Assembly: GCA_035578175.1 (NCBI GenBank) | Contig: JAQMRL010000012.1 | Coordinates: forward strand, 17,525,715-17,589,714 | Reading direction: 5' to 3' | Source of the DNA: Catonia carolina | Taxonomy: Eukaryota; Arthropoda; Insecta; Hemiptera; Achilidae | Length of the DNA: 64,000 nucleotides | Part shown: positions 24,691 through 35,879 of the stretch, one piece after another | Layout of the letters: each line of letters begins with the position of its first letter | How positions within the stretch are numbered: position 1 is the stretch's first letter | Program-made: the position numbers and the translations under genes | Notes under the pieces: generated by a model | What the model saw: only the letters and a program-made list of their open reading frames with translations | The model's database searches: none | What the model was told of the DNA's origin: nothing

Positions 24691-24804
24691 GTTCATGTTA
24701 AAATTGAACATGAATCTCCTTTAAACAGTGATGAGGGAACAAATATGATAAATTCTGGTGATGATAAAGAACGTCCTGTTGAAAGTACATCTCTTGTTAC
24801 CATG
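24691..24804 (+). CDS. Cassette exon 4 (38 codons)
   Basis: The acceptor is TTTTTTTTAG|GTT (24690) and the donor ATG|GTAAGT (24805). It is open and phase 0/0. It encodes VHVKIEHESPLNSDEGTNMI and a further 18 residues (NSGDDKERPVES...). This is the copy closest to the family consensus. VKIEHESP exactly fits the pattern psi-K-x-E-x-x-S-P, known as a phosphorylation-dependent sumoylation motif; whether it is used is unknown. The poly-T tract before the acceptor is unusually pure. Confidence 0.68.
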
Positions 24805-25404
24805 GTAAGTCATCATTCTTATTTCTGTTTTCAGTTACTTAGTTTTGTAATTTGTGTATTAGTTAACCCTTTTAGGCAGCGAGCTGATCGAATTGACCCA
24901 CAACTTTCAATGTTCTTAGTTCAAACATTACGGTACAGATCGCGTTGTTATTTACACTGTTAAAACCAGCTATTCTTTTTCTATTACATGTATATGAAAT
25001 TTTATCCTCTTTTAATTAGCAGCAACGGAGATACAGCAATTGAATTGCTGTTAATTTCCATTCATCATGGTAACCACACCAAGTTTATATAATTATACTG
25101 CATCTGCGTTTGATTCAGTTGCATCTATTCCATTTGTACATTCATAATCAGTCGTTTTAAGAACAATTATGTGTTTCAAACATTTGAAATATTTAATTTT
25201 TTGTATTTATTTATTATCATATGTACATTTTTCCAATATATAACCTCTTCGTTTTGTTTTGAAAATTATGTTCTGATTCTTTTACTTGTTTTGCAAAATA
25301 AGATTCTATTTTATTGTATTTGAGTGCTTTTCAATGTTCTTTAAATCTGGTATAAAAAATTCCGAGTTGTCGTTCCAATATAAAACGTATCCCAATCTCT
25401 ATTT

Positions 25405-26640
25405 CCAAATTTTAGGTAGGGCGAGGAAGGACACAAACGAAGTGACTGCGTTAACGAGCCATGGTGCATGTTTATGTGCTGCAAAAAACCTTCGTAAGAA
25501 GAAAGTTCCACATGTTCTGGAGTTGGGTGCATGCCATACTTCTCGCAAGGCACTCAAACGGGTCAAGGTAAACTAAGAAATACCACGTTAATTGGTTTAG
25601 ACAGCAATGAGGAATAGGATGACGCTCCTTCAGGTGAATCTGGGTAGAGGAAGAATTACCCAGAATCTGTGTCTGCAGACAGCAACCGAACATCGAGCTG
25701 ACCAATATCGGCTATGTTACTATCAGAACAGTATGGAAGAGTAGACATGGCAGAATGGTATGAAGATGCAAGTGGCAGTGGAGCGATTATTGTTGTCAAA
25801 CAGGCGATTTATGTAAAAGACTATCAGGAGACTGACAGTTTGTTCATCTTCATTAAACATAATGGAGTGGGCGTATTTAGTTGTTATTTTTGGCCCAATG
25901 ATCAGAGAGAGGAATTCGAGGAGGAGCTGTTAGAGCTCGAAAACAGGGTCAGAATGGCAGGTGATGAATTCATAGTTACAGTAGACTTCAATGCTAAATC
26001 CCCACTGTGAGGGGAACGGCATCAGGACTGGAGAGGACAGTTGGTAGAGGAGATATGAAGGTTGGATATAGCGGTGATTAACGTTGGGGGAAGTCCCACT
26101 TTCAGAAGAGGGAACGCCACGTCAATTATAGATATGACACTAGAGTAGATTATCTGACACTAGCTAGTCAGAAAGTTGCTAATCGGTTTTGAAACTGGGA
26201 AGTCCTAGAGAAGGAAACTGAGCGATCATTCATAGATTCTCTTCCATATCTAAGGGACTGAAAGCTGGAGAGGCTACAATGGCTCAGATAAAGAGAGAGG
26301 CCAGAGATTGGTTATTACCTCACATAGGCATTGACGGGGCCTGGTTGCTTTTGGATGGATCTCCACTGGTTCAGATGATAAGATGAAGAAAACTGTCTGG
26401 ATTGTGAGGTGGAAGAGGATGACGCAAAACATGCGATTTTCAACTGTCGAAGATTGATACCGCAGCCATTTTACCTGGCGGCTGTTGGTTGGAGTGAGGG
26501 GTGGTCGCTTAATAGGGGTGTAGAATACATTGGTCTTATGAGTAATAAAATCGGTTCCCCCAAATATTCAGCCGGAGAGGGGTGGTCGCTGTATAGGAGT
26601 GGTCGTTGAGAGAAGTTTAACCGTGTAATTAAAGTTGTAG
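25405..26640 (+). pseudogene. Non-LTR retrotransposon fragment (ORF1 end, endonuclease, C-terminus, tail)
   Basis: It begins with a decayed zinc knuckle, then VNLGRGRITQNLCLQTATEH, LLLSEQYGRVDMAEWYE, and an open stretch at 25714-26010. That stretch encodes an endonuclease segment with FSCYFWPNDQREEFEEELLE and a VDFNAKSPL motif. A C-terminal segment (EEDDAKHAIFNCRRLIP, 26409 onward) follows, then the tail repeat. The reverse transcriptase is missing. The layout matches the fragments in neighbouring units, so one insertion was probably copied as the array expanded. Confidence 0.72.
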
Positions 26641-27113
26641 GAAATTAAAAACATTATAACTTTTATTGCAAACATGTTTTTCTTCGACACAGTTTAGCAT
26701 AGTAATTTTTTTTTGTATTTAGCTCATTTAAATAGGTAAAAAAATTGAATTTTTAAGATTGCGGCCTTAGTATGTTACAGAAAATTAAAGAAAAACCTTA
26801 AATTGTCATTTCAAGCATTTTTTTCTACAGAGTCTTAAATGAGTGTCAGTGATTTTCTCTATTTTAAAGTTTTACACAGGTTGATTTTCATTTTGCGTAA
26901 TTCACTCATGATTAAATTGACTTTTTATTAATCTTATATTGTTTACTAATTATGAAACAGATTCATTATTTACACTGGCAAGAAATAGTTGTGTGAATGT
27001 TACTCAAAATAATTTTTTTTTTTTATGCCTGTAATTTGTGTTCAACCTCTGTTGTGTATAGACAATGGGCTTGGTAGTGAATTCTGGTAAAACAATTTTA
27101 ATTTTCTTATTAG

Positions 27114-27227
27114 GTTAATGTTAAAATCGAACACGAATCTCTTTTAAACAATGATGAGGGAACAGATTTGATAAATTCTGGTGACGATAAAGAAAGTCCT
27201 GTTGAAACTACATCGCCTGTTACAATT
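27114..27227 (+). pseudogene. Cassette exon 5, donor site lost
   Basis: The exon body is intact and open for 38 codons, VNVKIEHESLLNNDEGTDLI and then NSGDDKESPVETTSPVTI. Its acceptor is usable (TCTTATTAG|GTT). The donor is destroyed: where the other eight have GTAAGTCAT, this copy reads GAAAGTCAT at 27228. The conserved downstream flank is also deleted after about 25 bp, bringing exon 6 to only 180 bp away. If that 180-bp segment were retained, a stop (TAA, 27318-27320) would end the protein. The copy is therefore probably skipped or dead, although its coding sequence shows little decay, which suggests recent loss. Confidence 0.65.
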
Positions 27228-27407
27228 GAAAGTCATCATTCTTGTTTCATTATTTACACTGGCAAGAGAGAGTTGTTTGACTGTTTCACACGAGAGCTTT
27301 TACCTAAGAATTGTGCCTAAGAAATTATGGTGTGGTCAACTTTTCTTAAGTATAGACAAGAGGCTTGGCAGTGAATTCTGGTAAAAAAGTTTTAATTTTT
27401 TTTTTAG

Positions 27408-27530
27408 TTTCATGTTAAAAGCGAAGACGAACCTCTTTTGGAAGGTGATGAGGGTACCTCTTTTGGAACTGAATTGATAAATTCTGGTGACGATGGTAAA
27501 TGTACTGTTGAAACTGCACCTCCTGTGATT
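27408..27530 (+). CDS. Cassette exon 6 (41 codons)
   Basis: The acceptor is TTTTTTTTTAG|TTT (27407) and the donor ATT|GTAAGT (27531). It is open and phase 0/0. It encodes FHVKSEDEPLLEGDEGTSFG and a further 21 residues (TELINSGDDGKCTV...). It groups with cassette 9 in sharing VKSEDE, an L-L-x-G-D-E-G block and an ending in PPVI/LPVI before the donor. A short insertion (SFGTE) is specific to this copy. The downstream flank is well conserved with unit 9, including AACTGTCAATGTTCGT. Confidence 0.65.
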
Positions 27531-28673
27531 GTAAGTCATTCTTGTTTCTGTGTTCAATTACTTAGTTTTGTAATTTGTATACTCTTGTTAACCTGTACAG
27601 GCCATGGGTCGATCGAATTGACCCACAACTAACTGTCAATGTTCGTTGATCAAACATTTCGGTACAATTGCATTGTTATTTACAGTATTAAAATCAGCTA
27701 TTGTTTTTCAATGTACGTGTGTATGAAATTTTATCCTCTTTTAATTAGCAGTAACGAAGATACAGCAATTGAATGGGCTGTTAGTTTCCTCATGGTAGCC
27801 TCATGGATTCATCATGGTAGCCATGCCCATGTTTCTATAATTGTACTGTATCTGTGTGTGATTCCGTTGCATTTATTTCATTTGTACATTCATAATCTGT
27901 TGTTTTAAGAACAATTTGTTCAAAATGTAAAAAGTGATTGCATGCTAAATCCATAGAATATCAGCAGATATAGCCCTTAACCTATCTTGTAGAGCATAAA
28001 AAATTTAGTAAATGAGGTAATTTTTTAAAATAAATCTTGGAGCTGTTTTTGAGAAAATCGGAAAAAAGTGAAAAATTGCATGATTCATTTATTACTTTCG
28101 GTTGACTGATTTTGATGGAAATGTTCTTGTCGGGTCCACTAGTGGTACCAAACTTTTATTAAGTTTCACGTTTCAACTTTGTACTATATTCCATTCTAGA
28201 GATATTTTGTCCACATGCAGACCAATTGCTGAAAATACATTTATTTTTTGGTTCATGGGACCGAAAACATGTATTTTTGGTGAAAACTCAATTTTGAAAA
28301 AATGATATAATACCTGTACTGTCCTTCCCTATATATTTGTATAGGGCAAGAGAAAGTAAAAAGATACCAAACTGATCTACATTAAAAACAAGTCTTTGTA
28401 ATTCTTTAGTCACAGCGGCAAGATATTTTCTTTCCATGTTTCTGTTCTTCTATATGTTTTTCTATGTATTGTCACACGAAACAGTGATAATTTATCCCTA
28501 TTAGGGAATGACACATTTGCCGCAATATTGACTCACAATTGAATATACATAAAAGAATAAATGAATGAATATTAAGTTTATCATCCAATTTTTAATTTAT
28601 TTAATTTTTATTAGGTAAGTTCTGAAAAAAATAGCCTACATGAAAGGTTATGAAAGAAAAAAAATGACTAGGC

Positions 28674-28958
28674 ATTTTACGACAAAAGTGTATATAATAA
28701 AATTTAAAGGTATCTACAACTTTTATTTACAGCATTTTTCTCTACAGAGCCTAGTTTAGCGTGAAAGAGTGATTTTCCATATTTGTAAGCCAAATTGCGG
28801 TTGATTTTCATTCTGCATCTTTTACTCATGATTAAAATAAGGTTGTTTTTTGAGGTTAGTTTTTTGTTTTTTCTAATGTTTTATTACTAATGTTAGGTTT
28901 TATTGTTCATTATTTGCATTGGCAAGAGAAAGTCGTGTGAGTGTTTTGCACTAGATTT
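28674..28958 (+). repeat. HINE-like repeat, hairpin-end fragment
   Basis: This is the last part of the repeat in forward orientation (CATTTTACGACAAAAGTGTA through GGCAAGAGAAAGTCGTGTGA and GTTTTGCACTAGATTTTT). The left portion is absent. It lies between cassette units 6 and 7. Confidence 0.6.
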
Positions 28959-29369
28959 TTAATTATGCACTCACGCCCTAACACATGTTTCCACTTCTCG
29001 CTGGTCAGATCAGGAGTCCACTTCCCACCTTTTTTAATAATTGAGTTTTTTCAATTTGGCTTTCATAATTGACCGTTAATTTGAATTACCCAATAAAATA
29101 GTCTAAAACTCTTTTTCTTTTTTTACTTCCATGGTGTCTCTCACCACGTGTATAATTTTAAATTTAATAATACTTCTTGTTTGTGTTTTTAAAAACAATG
29201 ACATCAATTTAAGACTAATTAAAGCAAAAAAACATAACTATACATAACATACATAAATAAAAAAACATAACTAAGACTAATTACTAATTATGATTTCGGC
29301 ATTTTACTGCAAACGTCTCATGGACTTTAACAAATTCTGTTTATTATTAATATAAAACTGTTTATTATT

Positions 29370-29560
29370 CTAGGACCCTGCTTGGGCCGCACGAAAATGC
29401 CTTTTTACTTGGTCGGAGTGAGGGGTGGTTGGTTAATAGGGTTATAGAATACATTGGTCTTATGAGTAGTAAAATCGGTTCCCCAAATATTCAGCCGGAG
29501 AGAGGGGTGGTTGCTGTATGGGAGTGGTCGTTGAGAGAAGGTTAACTGTGTGATTAAAGT
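29370..29560 (+). repeat. Non-LTR tail repeat only
   Basis: GGACCCTGCTTGGGCCGC through GAGAGAAGGTTAACTGTG is the 3' block found after the non-LTR fragments in other units. Upstream coding pieces are missing here. Positions 28960-29369 show no recognised feature. Confidence 0.6.
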
Positions 29561-30024
29561 TGTAGAAAATTAAAAAACTTATATAACTTTTATTGCAAAC
29601 TATTTTTTCTTCAACACCCAGTTTTTAGCATCAATTAGTAACTTTTTGTATTTAGCTCTTTTAAATCTGTAAAAACATAAGATTTTTAAGATTGCGGCCT
29701 AAGTGTGATCCATTTTAGAAAAAAGTATAATATAAAACTAAAGTTATAGAAAAGTAAAAAAAAAACCCTGAAACTTTTATTTTAAACATTTTTCTACAGA
29801 GTCCTTATTTAGTGTCAATGAATGATTTTTTTATATTTTTAAGTTCTACGCAGGTTGATTTTCATTTGCGTCATTCACTCACTACTAAAATTAAGTTATG
29901 TTTTTAATCTTACATTGTTTACTAATTTATAAAACATACATTATTTACACTGGCAAGAGAGTTGTGCTTTGTATAGACAAAGGGCTTGGCAGTGAATTCT
30001 GGTAAACCAATAGTAATTTTAATT

Positions 30025-30970
30025 ACTTTCTCTGCCTATATGAATATATAGGAAGGAAAGTATTGTTTTCATGTAGATTTTTAGAAATCGAGTTTTCACC
30101 GGATCTATACGTTTTCAGACCCCCTGAACCCAAAAAACATGTTTTTAGCGATTGGTCTGTGTGTGTGTGTCTGTGTGTCTGTGTGTGTGTATACAAAATA
30201 TCTCAAGAATGGAACATCGTACGAACTTGAAACTTAAAACTTAAGTTGCATACCACTACCGGACCCGACACGAACATTTTCATCAAAATCGGCCAACCGG
30301 AAGTAGTAGTTTATTCGTGTAATTTTTCACTTTTTTGCGATTTTCTCAAAAACTGGTCCTACAATTTTTTTTAAAATCTCCTGGTTTATTCAGTTTTTTA
30401 TTCTCTACAAGATAGGGTAGGCGGCATTTTTGCTGAAATTCTTGGTGAGGCTGTTTTCACGTAAAAACGTTGTTTTTTTAAGATTACGGCTTAAATATGC
30501 ATTTTAGCGCAAAAATTTATATAACAAAAGTTGTAGAGAATTTAAAATCCTACAACTTTTATTTCAAACATTTTTTTGTATAACGCTTAGTTTAGCAGTA
30601 ATTAGCGATTTTCTGATTTTTTCTCATGAAAACGTGTGAAAAATCTTTTTTTTAAATATTTCGGCCTTAGTATGCATTTTACGACAAAAGTGTATATAAT
30701 CAAATTTATAGGAAATTAAAAGATCTACAACTTTTATTCAAAGCATTTTTCTCTACAGAGCCTAGTTTAGTGTGAAAGAGTGATTTTCCATATTTTTAAG
30801 CCAAACTGAGTTCGATTTTCATTTTGCGTCTTTCACTCATGATTAAAATTAGGTTATGTTTATTGAGGTTAGTTTTTTGTTTATTTCTTATGTTTTATTA
30901 CTAATGTTAGGTTTATTGTTAATTATTTGCACTGGCAAGAGAAAGTTGTGTGAGTGTTTCACACCAGATT
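30025..30970 (+). mobile_element. Full-length HINE-like repeat inserted beside cassette exon 7
   Basis: A complete forward copy runs from ACTTTCTCTGCCTATATGAA, through a (GT)n-type run at 30155-30190, to subterminal GGCAAGAGAAAGT (30937-30949) and the terminal hairpin GTGTGAGTGTTTCACAC before CAGATT. Paralogous units read TTTTAATTTTCTTTTTAG before their exons. Here the element sits between TTTTAATT and TTTTTCTTTTTAG, so it landed in the T-run of the polypyrimidine tract, about 13 bp before the AG. Insertion between two Ts fits Helentron-type elements. Confidence 0.7.
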
Positions 30971-30983
30971 TTTTTCTTTTTAG

Positions 30984-31106
30984 GTTCATGTTAAAATTGA
31001 GCACAAATCTCTTTTAAGCAGTGATGATGAGGGAGCAGATATGATCAATTCTGGTGATGATAACGAACGTCCTGTTGAAAGTACGCCTACATCACCTGCT
31101 ACAATG
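30984..31106 (+). CDS. Cassette exon 7 (41 codons)
   Basis: The acceptor is TTTTCTTTTTAG|GTT (30983) and the donor ATG|GTAAGT (31107). It is open and phase 0/0. It encodes VHVKIEHKSLLSSDDEGADM and a further 21 residues (INSGDDNERPVESTPTSP...). The branch-point region normally upstream has been displaced by the HINE-like insertion, so splicing must use element-derived sequence. The coding body shows no decay. Three residues (TPT) near the end are shared in position with cassette 1. Confidence 0.62.
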
Positions 31107-32567
31107 GTAAGTCATCATTCTTGTCTCTTTGATCAATTACTGAGTTTTGTAATTTGTGTATTAGTTAACCTTTTAAGGCCGCTGGCCGATCAAATTGACC
31201 CACAACTTAAGTGTTCGTAATCAAACATTTCCGTACAATCGCATTGTTATTTACACTATTATAACCAGCTATTGTTTTTTTATGTATGTGTGTATGAAAT
31301 TTTATCCTATTTTAATTAGCAGCAACAAAAATATAGCAATTGAATGGGCTGTTAGTTTCCATTCATCATGGCAGTCACGCCCGTGATTTAACCTATATTG
31401 TACTGCATGTGCTTGTGATTCCGTAGCATTTATTCCATTCGCACATTTACGATCAGTCGTTTTAAGAACAATTTGTACAAAATTTAAAAACTTATAGCAT
31501 GCTAAATGTTCGACACAAGAGAGTAAAATTTTAGCAAATTTAGCTCTTAACTTATCTTGTAGAGCATAAAAAATTAAGCAAAGGAGGCAATTTTTTTAAA
31601 AACAATTGTATAAGCTGATTTCGAAAAATTGCAAAAAAGTGAAAGATTGCATGAATAAACTTACTTTTGCTAAACCGATTTTAATGAAAATGTTCTTGTC
31701 GGATCCTTTAGCGGTACCTAACTTAAAAGTTACAAAGTTTATGTTTGAACTTTGTACTATATTTCACTCTTGAGATATTTTTGCACATGTAGACAAATTG
31801 CTGAAAATATTTATTTTTTGGTTCAGGTGAACTGAAATTTTGGTGAAAACTCAATTTTGAAAAAATGACATAAACTGTACTGTACTTCCTTACATATTCA
31901 TATAGGGCAAGAAAAATTAAAAAGATTCCAAACTGATCTACATTAAAAACAAGTCTTGGTAATTCTTTTGCCATGGCAGTATGGCATTTCTTTCTATGAT
32001 TTACTATCTTGTTTCTCCATGAATCATATAATTAACTTTTCCGTAATTTATCGTTAAGCGGTCAATTCAATGAATGAAACCAATGAAGTCAGTAATGTTT
32101 AGTTCTTTTGCAGTTTCCATAGATTTTATCCATTAAAATGAACACACAACTATCTTTAAGAATCAAATTAATTTTTGAAACTACCAGGTGGGCTGTTAGA
32201 GTTCATTAACGTTGACGATGATTTCTATATTTACTTTCTCTTGCCCTATGTGAAATATATAGGGAAGGAAATTATTGTTTTAAGGTGATTTTTCAAATTA
32301 GTTTCACTAGAAATACTAGTTTTCAAGTTCCCTGAACCCAAAAAACATGTTTTTACAGATTGGTTGTGTGTGCTTGAATGTGTGTGTGGAATATCATACA
32401 AACTTAAAACTCGGATTAGTTAGGAACTCACCACATCGTAAGCACTGGATGCTTTTATCAGATTTTTACCTAAGAATTTTGCCTGTAGTTTGTGATCAAC
32501 CTGTCTTGTGTATAGACAAAGGGCTTGGCAGTGAATTCTGGTAAACACGTTTTAATTTTTCTTTTAG

Positions 32568-32681
32568 GTTCATGTTAAAAGCGAACACGAAACTCCTTTA
32601 AGCGGTGATGAGGAAACTGATGTGATAAATTCTGGTGATGATAAAGAATGTCCTGTTGAACCTGCATCTCCTGTTCCAATG
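32568..32681 (+). CDS. Cassette exon 8 (38 codons)
   Basis: The acceptor is TTTCTTTTAG|GTT (32567) and the donor ATG|GTAAGT (32682). It is open and phase 0/0. It encodes VHVKSEHETPLSGDEETDVI and a further 18 residues (NSGDDKECPVEPASPV...). The distance from cassette 7 is only 1584 bp because much of the usual inter-exon sequence is missing. The downstream flank runs only about 190 bp before joining non-LTR reverse-transcriptase sequence. Confidence 0.65.
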
Positions 32682-32869
32682 GTAAGTCATCATTCTTGTT
32701 TCTTTGTTCTGAGTTTTGTAATTTGTGTATTTAACCCTTTTAGTCCGTGGGCCGATCGATTGACCCACAACTTTCAATGTTCGTAGTCAAACATTTCGGT
32801 ACAGATAAATAACAATGTGTTATTTACACTATTAAAACCAGTAATTTTTTTTCTATGGGATTATTTTTT

Positions 32870-33735
32870 CTACAGGGGTTTTACTTTTGGACCTCACATG
32901 AAAAAGGTATCAAAGAAGGCCGCTGTGGCGGCAGGGAACTTATCATGGTTGATACCCAATGTTGGTGGGTCCAGAGAAAAAAAGCAGGTTGCATGCAAGT
33001 GCATCAACCCGGTCTGGGTTGATGTGATGACAAAACTGTTACATAACGAGAGGGTGCTGTTGGTTCAGAGATAAGTGGCACTAAGAGTTACGTCGGCAAA
33101 CCGAATAGTTTCAGCGGGTGTAGTAATGGTGGTGGCAGGCATAACCCTTATAGATTTGCTAGCCTGGGAAAGAAGTGAGATATCTGGGGGACTGAAAGCT
33201 GGAGAGGCTACAATGGCTTAGATAAAGAGAGAGAGGTCAGAGATAGACTTCTCGGAGGTGGCAGGAGAGATGGAATGAAGAGGGGTCCGGTCGATGGCCA
33301 CATAGATTGATTTCAGATCTAAAGAAATGGCTGCGTAGGGTGTACAGCGAGATATGTTATTACCTCATGCAGGCATTGACGGGGCATGGTTGCTTTCAGG
33401 TGTATCTCTACTGGTTTAATCCAAGAGAAGCTGTCAAAGAAAGCTGTCTGGATTGTGAGGCGAAAGAGGATGACTCAGAACATGCGATTTTCAACTGCAG
33501 AAGATGGATACCAGAGAGGGAGGTTCTGGGGACCCTGCTTGGGCCGCCATGAAAATGCCTTTTTATCTAGTGGTCGTTGGTCGGAGTGAGGGTTGGCCGC
33601 TTAATAAGGGTATAGAATACATTGGCCTTAAGTGTAATAATCGGTTCCGCAAATATTTGGTCGGAGAGAGGGTTGGTCGCTGAATAGGAGTGGTTGTTAA
33701 GAGAAGTTAAACTGTATAATTAAAGTTGTAGGAAA
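32870..33735 (+). pseudogene. Non-LTR retrotransposon C-terminal fragment and tail
   Basis: It encodes FGPHMKKVSKKAAVAAGNLS and WLIPNVGGSREKKQV, the thumb-like region after the reverse transcriptase in R1-group elements. This is followed by VWVDVMTK and then YYLMQALTGHGCFQVYLYWF with EDDSEHAIFNCRRW, the conserved C-terminal HCCH-like part. Frameshifts separate the pieces. It ends with the tail repeat (ATGAAAATGCCTTTTTAT through AAACTGTA). Confidence 0.72.
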
Positions 33736-33742
33736 TTAAAAA

Positions 33743-34587
33743 TCTGGTGTGAAACACATGACTTTTTCTTGTCAATGCAAATAATGAACAATATAACCTA
33801 GCATTAGAAATAACAAAAATACTGACCTCAAAAACATAACCTTTTTTTAATCATGATTGAATGATGCAAAATGAAAATCAACCTCTGTTTGGGTTAATAA
33901 TTTGGATAATCACTCTTTCATGCTAAACTAGGCTCTGTAGAGAAAAATGGTTAAAATAAAAGTTGTAATCTTTTAATTTTTGATAAATTTTATTATATAC
34001 AAGTTTGTCGTACAATGCATACTAAAGCTGAAATCTTAAAATTTTCTTACAGATTTTTATGAAAGAAAACAGACAAGAACTGCTAAACTAAGTGTTTTAC
34101 AAAAAAATGTTCGAAGTAAAAGTTGTAGGTTTTAAAATTGTCTAAAACTGTTATACACTTTATATTAAGGCTGCAATCTTAAAAACAGCTTCCCAAGAAT
34201 TTCAGCAGACATTGCGCCTACCCTATCTTGTAGAGCATACAATGTGGTAAATGAGGCGATTTTTTAAAAAATCGTAAAAGCTGTTTTTGAGAAAATCGCA
34301 AAAAAATGAAAAATTAAACAAATAAACTACTACTTCTGGTTGACCGATTTTGATGAAAATGATAAGTGTCTGGGTCCTTTAGTGGTACTAAACTTAAGTT
34401 TTAAGTTTCAATTTTGTACGATGTTTTGTTCTTAAAATATTTTGTACACACACACACACACACACAGACAAATCGCTAAAAACATGTTTTTTTGGTTCAG
34501 GGGGTCTGAAAATGTGTTTATCCGGTAACTTGATTTCGAAAATCAACAATACTTTCCTTCCTATGTATTCATGTAGGCAAGAGAAAG
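33743..34587 (-). mobile_element. Near full-length HINE-like repeat, reverse
   Basis: It starts with TCTGGTGTGAAACACATGAC and ends with ATTCATGTAGGCAAGAGAAAG, with an (AC)n run near 34443-34465. It interrupts GGAAATTAAAAA|ATACATAACTTTTATTGC, which is uninterrupted at 26638-26668 and 29565-29600, so an empty site exists in paralogous units. Confidence 0.65.
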
Positions 34588-35091
34588 AAAAAATACATAA
34601 CTTTTATTGCAAACAATTTTTTTCTTTAAAACTCAATTAAGCATCAATAAGTAATTTTCTGTATTTTGCTCATGTAAATCAGTTTAAAAAATGGGATTTT
34701 TAAGATTGCGGCCCTAGTATGATGTATTTTACAACATAAGAATATAAAACTAAAGTTACAGAAAATTAAAAGAAACTTAAAACTTTTAACATTTTTTCTA
34801 CAGTCTTAATTTAGTGTCAATTAGTGATTTTTTCTATATTTAAGTTCTACACAGGTTGATTCTCATTTTGCATCATTCACTCATAATTAAGTTATGTTTT
34901 TATCTTACATTGTTTAATAAAATTATATAACAGTTTTATTATTTACACTGGCAAGAGAGAGTTGTTTGACTGTTTCACACGAGAGCTTTTACCTAAGAAT
35001 TATGCTGTAATTTGTGATCAACATTTCTTAAGTATAGACAAGAGGCGCTTGGCAGTGAACTCTGGTTAACAAGTTATAATTTTCTTTTTAG

Positions 35092-35202
35092 GTTAATGTT
35101 AAAAGCGAAGATGAATCTCTTTTGAAAGGTGACGAGGGAACAGATTCGACAAATTCTGGCGATGATGAAAAAAGTCCTGTTGAAACTGCACTTCCTGTAA
35201 TT
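35092..35202 (+). CDS. Cassette exon 9 (37 codons)
   Basis: The acceptor is CTTTTTAG|GTT (35091) and the donor ATT|GTAAGT (35203). It is open and phase 0/0. It encodes VNVKSEDESLLKGDEGTDST and a further 17 residues (NSGDDEKSPVETALPVI). It is the last recognisable cassette before the zinc-finger exon 7.2 kb downstream. Its flank continues to about 35830 before joining unrelated repeats. Confidence 0.65.
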
Positions 35203-35879
35203 GTAAGTCATCATTCTTGTTTCTGTGTTCAATTACTCAGTTTTGTAATTTGTGTTTTGGTTAACCCTTACAGGCCATGGATCGATCGAATTGACGCACA
35301 ACTAACTGTCAATGTTCGTAGATCAAACATTTCGGTACAATCGCATTGTTATTTACAGTATTAAAATCAGCTATTGTTTTTCTATGTACGTGTGTATGAA
35401 ATTTTATCCTCTTTTAATTAGTAGCAATGAAGATACAGCAATTGAATGGGCAGTTAGTTTACATTCATCATGGTAGCCATGCCCATGTTTATAATTAATT
35501 GTACTGTATCTGTGTGTGATTCCGTTGCATTTATTTCATTTGAATATTCATAATCTGTTGTTTAAAGAACAATTTGTACCAAATGTAAAAACAGATGGCA
35601 TGCTAAATGTTCCATACAAGAGAATAGAATATCAGCAGATTTAGCGCTTAACCTATCTTGTAGAGCATAAAAAATTTAGTAAATGAGGCAATTTTTAGAA
35701 ATAAATCTTGGAGCTGTTTTTGAGAAAATCGGAAAAAAGTGAAAAATTGCATGAATCAACTATCACTTTTGGTTGACTGATTTTGATGGAAATGCTCGTG
35801 TTGGGTCCTCTAGTGGTACCAAACTTTCAACTTTGTACGTTTTTTTTTTTTTTTTAGCTTTTTGTTATTGGGAACTGTA

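Larger units (their letters stand above)
16759..35850 (+). repeat. Tandem array of cassette-exon units
   Basis: Nine exon copies start at 16639, 19598, 22172, 24691, 27114, 27408, 30984, 32568 and 35092. Spacings are 2959, 2574, 2519, 2423, 294, 3576, 1584 and 2524 bp. A standard unit holds the exon, a conserved 3' intronic flank of about 900 bp (GTAAGTCATCATTCTTG, TTAACCCTTTTAGGC, GATCGAATTGACCCAC, CTTGTAGAGCATAAAAAATT), decayed 950-bp-repeat sequence, in several units a non-LTR fragment plus its tail repeat, then TTATTTACACTGGCAAGAGA and the next exon's conserved upstream flank (GACAAAGGGCTTGGCAGTGA). Irregular spacings come from deletions in units 3, 5 and 8 and an insertion before exon 7. 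Confidence 0.8.
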
